Origin: Erysipelotrichaceae bacterium | GTDB lineage: Bacteria; Bacillota_I; Bacilli_A; Erysipelotrichales; Erysipelotrichaceae | Assembly (NCBI GenBank): GCA_029101345.1 | Contig: JAQXQU010000104.1 | Location: 1-43,229, forward strand | Direction: 5' to 3' | DNA length: 43,229 nt | In this document: one piece after another, positions 16,779 through 24,290 of the stretch | How positions within the stretch are numbered: position 1 is the stretch's first letter | How the letters are laid out: each line of letters begins with the position of its first letter | The notes under the pieces: generated by a model | Database searches by the model: none | What the model was told of the DNA's origin: nothing | The model's input: the letters and a program-made list of their open reading frames with translations, nothing else | Translations under genes and position numbers: made by a program

Positions 16779-17930
16779 ATGGCAAACAGATTTGTAAACA
16801 ACAGGATTTCCTATCATGGACCTGGGGCAATTGCAGAAATCATAACAGAAGTAAACAATCATGGCTTCAAGAAGGCCCTGGTCTGTTCAGATCCTGATCT
16901 CTTGAAATTTGGTGTAACAGCCAAGGTCACTGACCTTCTAGACAAAAATGCAGTCGCTTATGAAGTCTATGACAATATTCAGCCTAACCCAACAATTGAA
17001 AATATCCAGTCTGGGGTTGTTGCCTGCAAGAAAGCTGAAGCTGATTTCATTATTGCAGTTGGTGGTGGTTCATCAATGGATACTGCCAAGGCCATTGGTA
17101 CAATTATTGCCAATCCGGAATTTTCTGATGTCAAATCATTAGAAGGCGTTGTAACAACCAAGAACCCTTGCCTGACAGTCTTTACGGTGCCAACTACTGC
17201 TGGTACTGGTGCTGAAGTAACAGCTTCCTATGTTGTAACTGATGTTGAAAAGAGAAGGAAGTTTGTCTCTGTTGATCCCCATTGTGTTCCAGAAATTGCC
17301 TTTGTTGATCCGGAAATGATGTCTTCAATGCCAAAGGGCTTGACAGCTGCCACAGGTATGGATGCTTTGACCCATGCGATTGAAGGCTATCTGACCAAGA
17401 CAGCTTGGACTATTACCGAAATGATGTCCTTAGAGGCAATTCGTCTTGTCTCTAAGCATCTAAGAAGTGCTTATGCTGGTGAAAAGGAAGGAAGAGAAGG
17501 CATGGCGCTAGGCCAGTATATTGCTGGTATGGGCTTCTCCAATGTCAATCTGGGCATTGACCATTCCATGGCTCATATCCTTTCTGGCTATTATGGCACT
17601 CCGCATGGCATTGCCTGTGCAATTCTTTTGCCAACTGCCATGGAATTCAATGCTTGTGCAACAGGCGAAAAATACAGGGAAATTGCCAGAGCCATGGGTG
17701 TTGAAGGCGTTGATGGAATGAGTCAGGAAGAATACCGCAAGGCTGCAATTGATGCTGTCAAGAAGCTTTCAGCAGATGTCAATATTCCAACAACTCTTAG
17801 GGGCATTGTCAAAGAGGAAGATATTCCTGAACTGGCTAAGAATGCCTTGGCTGATGCTTGTACCTTAGGCAATCCAAGAGATGTTTGTGTTGAACAGATC
17901 ATTGAAATGTATCAGTCATTAATGAAGTAA
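16779..17930 (+). CDS. Iron-containing alcohol dehydrogenase, FucO-like
   Basis: Group III NAD(P)-dependent alcohol dehydrogenase of 383 aa. It resembles lactaldehyde/1,2-propanediol oxidoreductase along its length: GGGSSMDTAKAIG (NAD site), TVPTTAGTGAEVT, EKRRKFVSVDPH, and metal ligands in MDALTHAIEGY, IDHSMAHILSGYYGTPHG. It reduces short aldehydes to alcohols to recycle NADH. I use the ATG at 16779 with AGAGGAG before it rather than an ATG at 16755. A terminator follows. The exact substrate (lactaldehyde, acetaldehyde or other) is open. Confidence 0.88.
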   Translation: MANRFVNNRISYHGPGAIAEIITEVNNHGFKKALVCSDPDLLKFGVTAKVTDLLDKNAVAYEVYDNIQPNPTIENIQSGVVACKKAEADFIIAVGGGSSMDTAKAIGTIIANPEFSDVKSLEGVVTTKNPCLTVFTVPTTAGTGAEVTASYVVTDVEKRRKFVSVDPHCVPEIAFVDPEMMSSMPKGLTAATGMDALTHAIEGYLTKTAWTITEMMSLEAIRLVSKHLRSAYAGEKEGREGMALGQYIAGMGFSNVNLGIDHSMAHILSGYYGTPHGIACAILLPTAMEFNACATGEKYREIARAMGVEGVDGMSQEEYRKAAIDAVKKLSADVNIPTTLRGIVKEEDIPELAKNALADACTLGNPRDVCVEQIIEMYQSLMK

Positions 17931-17959
17931 GATCTCTTCAACAATGCTTTTTCACTAAT

Positions 17960-17989
17960 GCCATAGCATGCATAATGCTGTGGCTTTTT
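17960..17989 (+). terminator. Terminator of the dtd-folD-DUF951-adh operon
   Basis: GCCATAGCAT, loop GCATA, ATGCTGTGGC (one G-T wobble), TTTTT. Confidence 0.85.
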
Positions 17990-18006
17990 CATTTCTTATA
18001 GGCATG

Positions 18007-18034
18007 AAAAAACGGCGTTTTGTTAAACGCCGTT
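18007..18034 (-). terminator. Terminator of the PadR-DUF2812 operon
   Basis: Perfect 10-bp stem AACGGCGTTT/AAACGCCGTT, with TTTTTT on the minus strand. With the hairpin at 17960 it forms a convergent pair. Confidence 0.85.
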
Positions 18035-18069
18035 AATGCATCGATGAATAATGTTCCTTGAATGGATTC

Positions 18070-18567
18070 TTATTCGTAGATTTCCCTTTCCTTTAGCAAC
18101 ATATCCTTTTTGCCATCAATCCGGCCCCAGCAATATGTCAGAAGCATCGCTACCAATAGATTAATCCAACCGGTTCCAATATGGTTATTGCCTAAACCGA
18201 TGCAGACATTGGCAAAGCAGGCAGCTTTGATCATTGTGGCAATCCGGCTGAGGTGATTGATCTTGGAATCAAGATCACCATTGATTTCAAAAGGACCCAA
18301 TTCACTTCTTCTGGCATAAAAACGCCAGCGGAAGAAGCGGGCAACCTCAACAGCTCCCATTTCTTCAATCAGATTGCCGAGATTTCCATTGTTATCGTCC
18401 AGTACCACTCTGATGATATATTCACCAGGTTCACATTCCTCAAATGTATAGGAACATAAGCCTACTGATACGAGCTTATAGCCTTTCATGGCCATTTCAT
18501 TTAGCCATTGTTCTTCCTTATCGAAATCATAGACAAAGAACAGCTTATGAATCTTCTTCATCATCAC
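18070..18567 (-). CDS. DUF2812 membrane protein
   Basis: Protein of 165 aa. The N-terminal region carries the DUF2812 pattern KLFFVYDFDKEEQWLNEMA with KGYKLVSVG. Two hydrophobic segments lie near the C-terminus (about 108-145), and a short charged tail follows. DUF2812 proteins are almost always encoded beside PadR regulators, as here, and probably act as membrane partners or targets of that regulator; the mechanism is unknown. It overlaps the PadR gene by 23 bp in another frame and has an AGGAGG site within that gene. Confidence 0.85.
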   Translation of the reverse strand: MMMKKIHKLFFVYDFDKEEQWLNEMAMKGYKLVSVGLCSYTFEECEPGEYIIRVVLDDNNGNLGNLIEEMGAVEVARFFRWRFYARRSELGPFEINGDLDSKINHLSRIATMIKAACFANVCIGLGNNHIGTGWINLLVAMLLTYCWGRIDGKKDMLLKEREIYE

Positions 18568-18877
18568 ATCCTCCTAAAATGACATTTCCATTTTCAACCA
18601 ATTCCCGAAGTCTTCTGACTTCGTTTTTCAATGCTTTAAGACCTCTTTCCGTTAGCTGATACTCCTTTTTGCGGCTATTGCTTTCAATTGGCAACATTGT
18701 GATCCAATCCTTTTCCATCAGGGTATTAAGAGCACCATAAAGCGTACCAGGTGAGAGATTAAGGCGTCCATTTGAGAGCTTCTCCACCTTTTGCATGATG
18801 CCATAGCCGTGATTTGGTTCATAAAGAGCTAACAGGATATAGTAGGTCGCTTCTGTTAAGGCAATTGATTCCTGCAT
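18545..18877 (-). CDS. PadR-family transcriptional regulator
   Basis: Winged-helix repressor of 110 aa (PadR-s1 group). Key blocks are ATYYILLALYEPNHGYGIMQ, the recognition region GRLNLSPGTLYGALNTLMEK and the wing with KKEYQLTERG, ending in a short helix for dimerisation. It heads a two-gene operon with the DUF2812 gene and has a strong GGAGG site. Two identical-pattern palindromes lie over its promoter and leader (18892-18940), so autorepression is very likely. Confidence 0.93.
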   Translation of the reverse strand: MQESIALTEATYYILLALYEPNHGYGIMQKVEKLSNGRLNLSPGTLYGALNTLMEKDWITMLPIESNSRKKEYQLTERGLKALKNEVRRLRELVENGNVILGGCDDEEDS

Positions 18878-18891
18878 ATATCCTCCACAGA

Positions 18892-18948
18892 TATATCGTA
18901 TTACGATATATCTAAAACCAATATATCGATTAACGATATAGTTGTCAA
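18892..18948 (-). promoter_or_regulatory. PadR promoter with twin operators
   Basis: The minus-strand promoter is TTGACA (18948-18943), 17 nt, TATATT (18925-18920). Two palindromes TATATCG-N5-CGATATA lie at 18892-18910 and 18922-18940, start-to-start 30 bp. The distal one fills the spacer and part of the -10. The other covers the transcription start region before the ribosome site. This is the layout of an autorepressed gene. Confidence 0.85.
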
Positions 18949-18970
18949 TGATAATTCAATTCTTTTGTTA

Positions 18971-19001
18971 AAAAAGCTGTTAGAATCAATTTCTAACAGC
19001 T
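18971..19001 (-). terminator. Terminator of the M24 peptidase gene
   Basis: Perfect 11-bp stem AGCTGTTAGAA/TTCTAACAGCT followed by TTTTT on the minus strand. Confidence 0.9.
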
Positions 19002-19007
19002 GATCAA

Positions 19008-20237
19008 TCAGATCTTGTAGATGCCTTGAGGTGCACTGAGATATTCAAGTTTATTGTCTTGGAAGATGACACTTTCTTCCGTAAAGAAGAAGATCTCCCT
19101 TCCATATTCAGGAATATGATAGCGGGTATTCAGTTCCAAGGCATAGCCTGTCTTGTCATGGAGGATGTTAGTGCCAGCAGGGAAAACCGGTCCCTGATTG
19201 GAGAAAAGGCCAATAGTTGGTCCTGGCGCATGGCCAAAGAGTCCAAGGGGATGGGTATACAGCATGGGCTTTAGGCCCTTTTCCTTGCCCTTGCTGATGG
19301 CTGCTTCAAAGATTTCATTGCCGCTTAAGCCTTCCTTGAAGGAGTCTCTTACCAGCTGATGGAATTCCATGTTCTTCCGATAGCCTTCCTTGATGCTAGC
19401 CGGGATATCATCCTCATCATCCTTTAGGATATAGGCTAGTCTTTGGGTGTCGGTTTTTAGTGATAGGTAGTCAATGCCAAAGTCGCAATGCAACAGATCG
19501 CCCTTATTGATGATCGTGGTCTGCATCGGATTATCATTATTGCCATTCTGCAGGTTGACATCAGGTGAAAACCAATAATCAAGGCCTAGCTCCTTGACTC
19601 TTTGTTTCATAAACCATTCAACATCAGTGGTTGTTGTAAAGCCTGGCTTGATGATTTCAGGTGAGAAGGCTTCTTCTATGATGCTGATAGCTACATCCAT
19701 TATTTCCTTGTAGTATCTGATTTCCAGATCACTTCTTTTTTCACAATAGCTGATACCAAGCTTTTCACTGCTTTCGAACCTGCTTGTCACCTTCTCATCA
19801 AGTTCTTTGATCAGAAGATCATATAGACCTTTGCTTAAGCCATCAAAGTAGGCATAATTGCTTGAGACATCAATGGCAATCCTCTTGGCATTGATTGATA
19901 GAAGATAGTCATTCAAGGCTGCAAACTGGCTTTTGGAGCGATCAGTATAGACATTTTCATAGATTTCTTCCAGGGATCCATCAGGGTTATTGCAGCAGCA
20001 TTTATGCATTTTTTCACCATCATAGTGAAGAATGAGTATTGAAAGCCTGCGAGCTGTCAGGAAATTGGCTGGTGTCAAAAGCTTGAACATTGGGTCTTCG
20101 CAATATTCCTTGGAAGGGATGAGCCAGGTATCAATGCCAGTAGTAATCATGGCATCTTTGAGGATGTTATCAAGGCGATATTTGAGAATTTCATCCTTGA
20201 TTTGTGCTTGTTCACGCTGAGTTCTTACTGTTATCAT
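19008..20237 (-). CDS. M24-family metallopeptidase (Xaa-Pro peptidase-like)
   Basis: Protein of 409 aa with a creatinase-like N-terminal domain and a pita-bread catalytic domain (about 170-409). The metal ligands are recognisable: Asp in LLHCDFGIDY, Asp in LKTDTQR, His in THPLGLFGHAPGPTIG, Glu in ALELNTRYHIPEYG, and a final Glu near FFTEESVIF. Xaa-Pro aminopeptidases cut N-terminal residues before proline; the unusual N-terminal half makes the exact substrate uncertain. No signal peptide is seen, so it is cytoplasmic. It has an AGAGAGG site and is monocistronic. Confidence 0.85.
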   Translation of the reverse strand: MITVRTQREQAQIKDEILKYRLDNILKDAMITTGIDTWLIPSKEYCEDPMFKLLTPANFLTARRLSILILHYDGEKMHKCCCNNPDGSLEEIYENVYTDRSKSQFAALNDYLLSINAKRIAIDVSSNYAYFDGLSKGLYDLLIKELDEKVTSRFESSEKLGISYCEKRSDLEIRYYKEIMDVAISIIEEAFSPEIIKPGFTTTTDVEWFMKQRVKELGLDYWFSPDVNLQNGNNDNPMQTTIINKGDLLHCDFGIDYLSLKTDTQRLAYILKDDEDDIPASIKEGYRKNMEFHQLVRDSFKEGLSGNEIFEAAISKGKEKGLKPMLYTHPLGLFGHAPGPTIGLFSNQGPVFPAGTNILHDKTGYALELNTRYHIPEYGREIFFFTEESVIFQDNKLEYLSAPQGIYKI

Positions 20238-20352
20238 TGGCTATAACCTCTCTTAGTGATATTTTAATCATCATTATTATGATAAACAATGAAAATGATG
20301 TCGTATTTTGTGTATAATTTTAAATGTTGTTTTTATTAGATAGGGAAAACAT

Positions 20353-21579
20353 ATGTTAAATTTCATTAAAGCAAATACTGAAAAGAACAAAGCGGTCAAA
20401 ACAATTGAAATCATTGTCTTAGTCCTATTGGCAATAGCTTCAGCAATCGGCTTTGGCTTGGGATTGGCAAAAGTCAATGGTGATTGTGGTGAACTTCAAT
20501 ATGCCGGTGAAGTTGAAATGATCCGTGATTTTGCAAGCGAAGACTATGATGAAGAATCGACGGTCTGTGATGTCATCTATTATGCTGGTGACAAGCAGAT
20601 GGTTGTCAAATACAGCTATGAAGAATACGAAATGCTGGAAAGCGATCGGATTATTGGCCATGAATTCATCACATCCGATGGTGATTCCCTTTTCTTTATC
20701 AGCAGTAATCCAACTGTTGAGGAAATCGGAAGCGTCTATCGTGATGTCATGTCCGCCAAGACCATGCCTTTATTCAATTTAGGCATTGCCAGCCTGATTC
20801 TCATCATGTCCATTCTTCTTGTCTATCTCTATTCAGGTTTCTTTACAACTTATGAGAAGTGCTGGTTTATTTCCATCATGGTTCTGGCTACCATTGTCTC
20901 TGTTGCTTTTCCAGAAGAGAGTGCCAATGGTGTCAATGGCATTGTCATCATGTTGCTATACCTCCTGGATACCTTCTTCAATATCCTTTGTGAATTGCTG
21001 ATCTCCAAGCAGTCAAGATACAATTTCCTGGTATCGGTTGTTGTTGAAATACTGGAAATACTGATCTGTGTTGTCCTGATGTATCGCTTTGCGACAATGA
21101 TTACAACATTGTTCTTCTGGCTGCCGATTGATATCCTGAGCTTTATCAACTGGACTAAGCATAAGGATGAAGTTGAGGACGAACTGACAGCAGTCCGCAG
21201 ACTGAAAGGCTATCAGGAAGTATTGATCATTATGGCTATTGTCATTTGGACTATTGTTGTTGGCTACTTCCTCAGTGGTCTTGATATCTCAACTGATTTC
21301 TTTGGCAATAACCGTTCATTGATGACAGCAGTCGCCTATATGGATGCTTGTGCATCAGCAGTGGGTGTAGCTAATGGCTTATTCATTTTCTTCAGATTGC
21401 GGGAACAATGGATTGCCTGGTACATCTGTGCCATCCTTGAAGGCATCATCAACATCGTTACCGGCCAATATGTTCTTCTTGTGCTTAAGCTAGGCTATCT
21501 GACCAATACGACCTATGGCTATCTCAAGTGGAGCAGGTATATCAGAGAACATCAGGAACAGAAGTTAACAATGTTTTGA
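20353..21579 (+). CDS. PnuC-like transporter with extra N-terminal extracytoplasmic domain
   Basis: Integral membrane protein of 408 aa. Residues about 161-408 resemble Bacillota PnuC vitamin transporters (nicotinamide riboside and related vitamers): FFTTYEKCW, SFINWTKHKDEVEDELTAVR, then a helix series ending LREQWIAWYICAILEG and GYLKWSRYI. Ahead of it is an added unit: a helix at about 17-38, a roughly 100-residue acidic soluble region (about 41-138) with two cysteines, C45 and C72, and another helix near 142-160. Usual PnuC proteins are near 200-260 aa. The promoter TATAAT is at 20313-20318. The substrate is unknown. Confidence 0.75.
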   Translation: MLNFIKANTEKNKAVKTIEIIVLVLLAIASAIGFGLGLAKVNGDCGELQYAGEVEMIRDFASEDYDEESTVCDVIYYAGDKQMVVKYSYEEYEMLESDRIIGHEFITSDGDSLFFISSNPTVEEIGSVYRDVMSAKTMPLFNLGIASLILIMSILLVYLYSGFFTTYEKCWFISIMVLATIVSVAFPEESANGVNGIVIMLLYLLDTFFNILCELLISKQSRYNFLVSVVVEILEILICVVLMYRFATMITTLFFWLPIDILSFINWTKHKDEVEDELTAVRRLKGYQEVLIIMAIVIWTIVVGYFLSGLDISTDFFGNNRSLMTAVAYMDACASAVGVANGLFIFFRLREQWIAWYICAILEGIINIVTGQYVLLVLKLGYLTNTTYGYLKWSRYIREHQEQKLTMF

Positions 21580-21604
21580 TAAACATCGGTTAAACAAGTA
21601 TAAT
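21576..21604 (+). promoter_or_regulatory. Promoter of efp
   Basis: TTGATA (21576-21581), 17-nt spacer, TATAAT (21599-21604). The -35 overlaps the stop of the preceding gene. Confidence 0.75.
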
Positions 21605-21636
21605 AAAAAGGAAATATACATTAAAGGAGTAAAAAT

Positions 21637-22194
21637 ATGGCAATTGAAGCTGGCGATTTCAAAACAGGCTTAACTGTAATCGTAGATAATGATCCATGGG
21701 TAGTTCTTGACTTTATGCATGTCAAGCCAGGCAAGGGTGCTGCTATCCTCAAGACCAAGATGAAGAATCTGAAGACAGGTTCAACACAGGAAAGAAACTT
21801 CAATGCATCAACCAAGTTTGAAGCAGCAATGATTGAAAAGAAGAATGCAACCTTCTCTTATGAAATGGGTGGCACTTACTATTTCATGGATGATGAAACC
21901 TATGAACAATATGAACTGGATGAGAATATTATCGGTGATAACAAATACTACATTCTTGAAGGTCTAAGTGTCATGCTGATGTTCTTTGAAGGAAGTGTTC
22001 TCAATGTATCGGTTCCAGCCAGTGTAGAACTTACTGTTGTTGAAACAACACCAGCTATCAAGGGTGCTCCTTCAACTCAGACCAAGGATGCTATTACAGA
22101 AACTGGCCTATCATTAAGAATTCCACAGTTCATTGAGCAGGGTGAAAAGATTGTTGTCACTACTGCTGATGGCAAATATTCATCAAGAGCTTAA
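21637..22194 (+). CDS. efp: Translation elongation factor P
   Basis: Binds between the ribosomal P and E sites and relieves stalling at polyproline. Three beta-barrel domains fit the 185 aa. The tip loop is HVKPGKGAA with K33 at the position that is modified in many bacteria. It is followed by TKMKNLKTGSTQERNFN and ends with the conserved GLSLRIPQFIEQGEKIVVTTADGKY. No EpmA/EpmB-like genes are seen here. AAAGGAG precedes the ATG, and a terminator overlaps the stop codon. Confidence 0.97.
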   Translation: MAIEAGDFKTGLTVIVDNDPWVVLDFMHVKPGKGAAILKTKMKNLKTGSTQERNFNASTKFEAAMIEKKNATFSYEMGGTYYFMDDETYEQYELDENIIGDNKYYILEGLSVMLMFFEGSVLNVSVPASVELTVVETTPAIKGAPSTQTKDAITETGLSLRIPQFIEQGEKIVVTTADGKYSSRA

Positions 22195-22210
22195 TCATTA
22201 AGCTCTTTTT
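22185..22210 (+). terminator. Terminator of efp
   Basis: AAGAGCTTAA, loop TCA, TTAAGCTCTT and then more T residues. It ends only 6 nt before the ATG of the SDR gene. Confidence 0.85.
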
Positions 22211-22216
22211 GTTATT

Positions 22217-22963
22217 ATGGGAAGAATTGTACTTGTAACAGGCGGGGCCAAAGGCATAGGCAAGGCCATTGTCCAGGAACTCGCGAAAAATGGCTATGAT
22301 ATCATCATCAATTATCTGACATCCAGGGATGAAGCCTTGGCATTAAAGGATGAGATCATCAAGGAAAATGGCATCAGAGCCCTGGCTATCAGAGCAGATA
22401 TCTCCAAGGAAGAAGAAGTGGATGAAATGTTCAGGGAGGTCGAAGAGAAGCTTGGCAATGTTGATATTCTTATCAACAATGCTGCTATTGATTATCCCAA
22501 TCTCTTTCATCTAAAGACAGCAGATGAATTCAGAAGAGTTCTTGATGTCAATGTGGTAGGTGCCTATCTATGTGCCAAAAGAGCCTATCAGAAGATGAAG
22601 GAAAGAGAATATGGACGCATCATCAATATCTCTTCAACCAATGGTCTTAATAGCTATTATCCAATGTGCTTTGACTATGATGCCTCCAAAGCAGCTCTTA
22701 ATTCCTTGACTCATAACCTGGCAGCTCAGATGGGCCCTTATGTGCATGTCAATGCCATTGCCCCTGGCTTTATTGGAACAGTTAAGGAACTGGAAGGCTA
22801 TGATGAGGAATTCCTAAAGGAAGAGGTTGACAAGATCATGGTCAAAAGATATGGCAAGCCAGCAGAGGTTGCTTATCTTGTCCGGTTTTTGATCAGCAAT
22901 GAAGCTGATTATATCAATAATGCCATCATCAGAATTGATGGTGGACAAATGGGAAGCTATTAG
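22217..22963 (+). CDS. Short-chain dehydrogenase/reductase, FabG-like
   Basis: NAD(P)-dependent Rossmann-fold oxidoreductase of 248 aa. Motifs are GGAKGIGKAI (cofactor loop), ILINNAAI, the catalytic Ser in NISSTNG, and YDASK (Tyr and Lys). The C-terminal RIDGGQMGSY is typical of 3-oxoacyl-reductase-like members. The specificity is not readable, and no fatty-acid synthesis genes are nearby. Oddly, there is neither a Shine-Dalgarno site nor room for a promoter: only 6 nt lie between the efp terminator and the ATG. Confidence 0.88.
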   Translation: MGRIVLVTGGAKGIGKAIVQELAKNGYDIIINYLTSRDEALALKDEIIKENGIRALAIRADISKEEEVDEMFREVEEKLGNVDILINNAAIDYPNLFHLKTADEFRRVLDVNVVGAYLCAKRAYQKMKEREYGRIINISSTNGLNSYYPMCFDYDASKAALNSLTHNLAAQMGPYVHVNAIAPGFIGTVKELEGYDEEFLKEEVDKIMVKRYGKPAEVAYLVRFLISNEADYINNAIIRIDGGQMGSY

Positions 22964-22975
22964 CTTCCCATTTTT
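22950..22975 (+). terminator. Terminator of the SDR gene
   Basis: TGGGAAGCT, loop ATT, AGCTTCCCA, TTTTT. It overlaps the SDR stop on one side and the stop of the convergent PLP-enzyme gene on the other. Confidence 0.85.
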
Positions 22976-24227
22976 ATTTATTCATGATTTTTGTCAAGGC
23001 AAGAAGAATTGAAAGCTTGCCATATTCCAATGTCAAACCACCCTGCATGAATAAGGTATAGGGTTCAATGACTGGGGCATCAGCGCTTAATTCAATGGTA
23101 CTGCCTTGCGTAAAGGAGCCAGAGGCCATGACTTCATCAAAGGGATAGCCAGGCATGGGAGCTGGCATGACTTTGACAAAGGAATCAATTGGTGATGATT
23201 CCTGAATGCCTTGGGTAAATCTTACCAGATTGTCCTTGTTTTTCAGTTCAACGGTCTGGATGATATCAGTTCGATATTCATCAAAGCGTGGGGAGATATT
23301 GTCAAAGCCGAGCTTTTCCAGCATATAAGCTGTAAAGACGGCAGTTTTTAGGGCACTTCTTGTGGCATTTGGAGCCATGAAGATGCCTTTGAAGAAGGCA
23401 TTGTTCATATTGAAATTAGCGCCTAATTCCTTGCCAATGCCAGGGGCTGTCAGTCTTTCGGCTACCATGCCAATGAGGTCTTTTCTACCGGCAATATAGC
23501 CACCGGTTGGGGCAATGCCACCACCAAGATTCTTCATAAGAGAACCAACAACAAGATCAGCTCCGACATGGCCGGGTTCTCTTGTTTCCACCAGTTCACC
23601 ATAGCAGTTATCTACCATGATGATGACATCCTTATTGACTGCTCTGATTTCATCAATGACTTCTTCAATCTGGGCAATCGTCAATGATTTGCGCTGGGAA
23701 TAGCCCCTTGATCTTTGGATTTCCACCAGTTTGACATCATTTTCAGCTAGCCGCTTGACAATGGCTGCTAGATCAAAGCGGTTGTCAACAAGATCAATCT
23801 GTTCATATTTGACACCATGGGCTTTTAAGGATTGGCTGGAATTGCCAAAAAGGCCAATCATTTCCTGCAAGGAGTCATAAGGGGCACCTGATAGGGATAT
23901 CATGGTATCACCATGTTTTAAAAGAGCGCTAAAAGCCAGATAGAGGGCATTGGTCCCACTCATGATCTGGGGTCTGACCAGGGCATCTTCACATCCTAGG
24001 ACACTGGCAAAGATCTTTTCCAATTTGTCACGGCCACTATCATAATTGCCATAGCCATTGATATCGGTGAAGTCTGTATAGGAGACATTGTTTTCAATGA
24101 AGGCTGAGAGAATGCGATTGGAATTAAGCAGGCAGGTCTTATCGATTTCATCATAGATGTCTTTGAGCTTTTCATCTGATTCCTTAGCCAATGCAAGCAG
24201 TTTCTTATCAATTTGTTCTAATATCAT
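22974..24227 (-). CDS. YnbB-like PLP enzyme (methionine gamma-lyase family)
   Basis: Fold-type I PLP protein of about 417 aa, the family once called aluminium resistance protein. It shows PQIMSGTNALYLAFSALLKHGD, the IIMVDNCYGELVE segment (cofactor Asp) and a GSLMKNLGGGIAPTGGYIAG block whose Lys should hold PLP. The family is placed near cystathionine/methionine gamma-lyases, but its reaction is not firmly known. I favour the ATG at 24227, about 8 nt after AAAGGA; an ATG at 24233 is too close to it. It is divergent from the HAD-GH3 gene. Confidence 0.87.
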   Translation of the reverse strand: MILEQIDKKLLALAKESDEKLKDIYDEIDKTCLLNSNRILSAFIENNVSYTDFTDINGYGNYDSGRDKLEKIFASVLGCEDALVRPQIMSGTNALYLAFSALLKHGDTMISLSGAPYDSLQEMIGLFGNSSQSLKAHGVKYEQIDLVDNRFDLAAIVKRLAENDVKLVEIQRSRGYSQRKSLTIAQIEEVIDEIRAVNKDVIIMVDNCYGELVETREPGHVGADLVVGSLMKNLGGGIAPTGGYIAGRKDLIGMVAERLTAPGIGKELGANFNMNNAFFKGIFMAPNATRSALKTAVFTAYMLEKLGFDNISPRFDEYRTDIIQTVELKNKDNLVRFTQGIQESSPIDSFVKVMPAPMPGYPFDEVMASGSFTQGSTIELSADAPVIEPYTLFMQGGLTLEYGKLSILLALTKIMNK

Positions 24228-24278
24228 AATCATTTTCCTTTATCGTCACAAAAACATTATATATGATTAACTGTTGTT

Positions 24279-24284
24279 TATAAT
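24279..24284 (+). promoter_or_regulatory. -10 element of leaderless HAD-GH3 promoter
   Basis: TATAAT, then GGAGAT (6 nt), then ATG at 24291. The GGAG is too close to the ATG to act as a normal ribosome site, so a leaderless start is likely. Confidence 0.6.
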
Positions 24285-24290
24285 GGAGAT

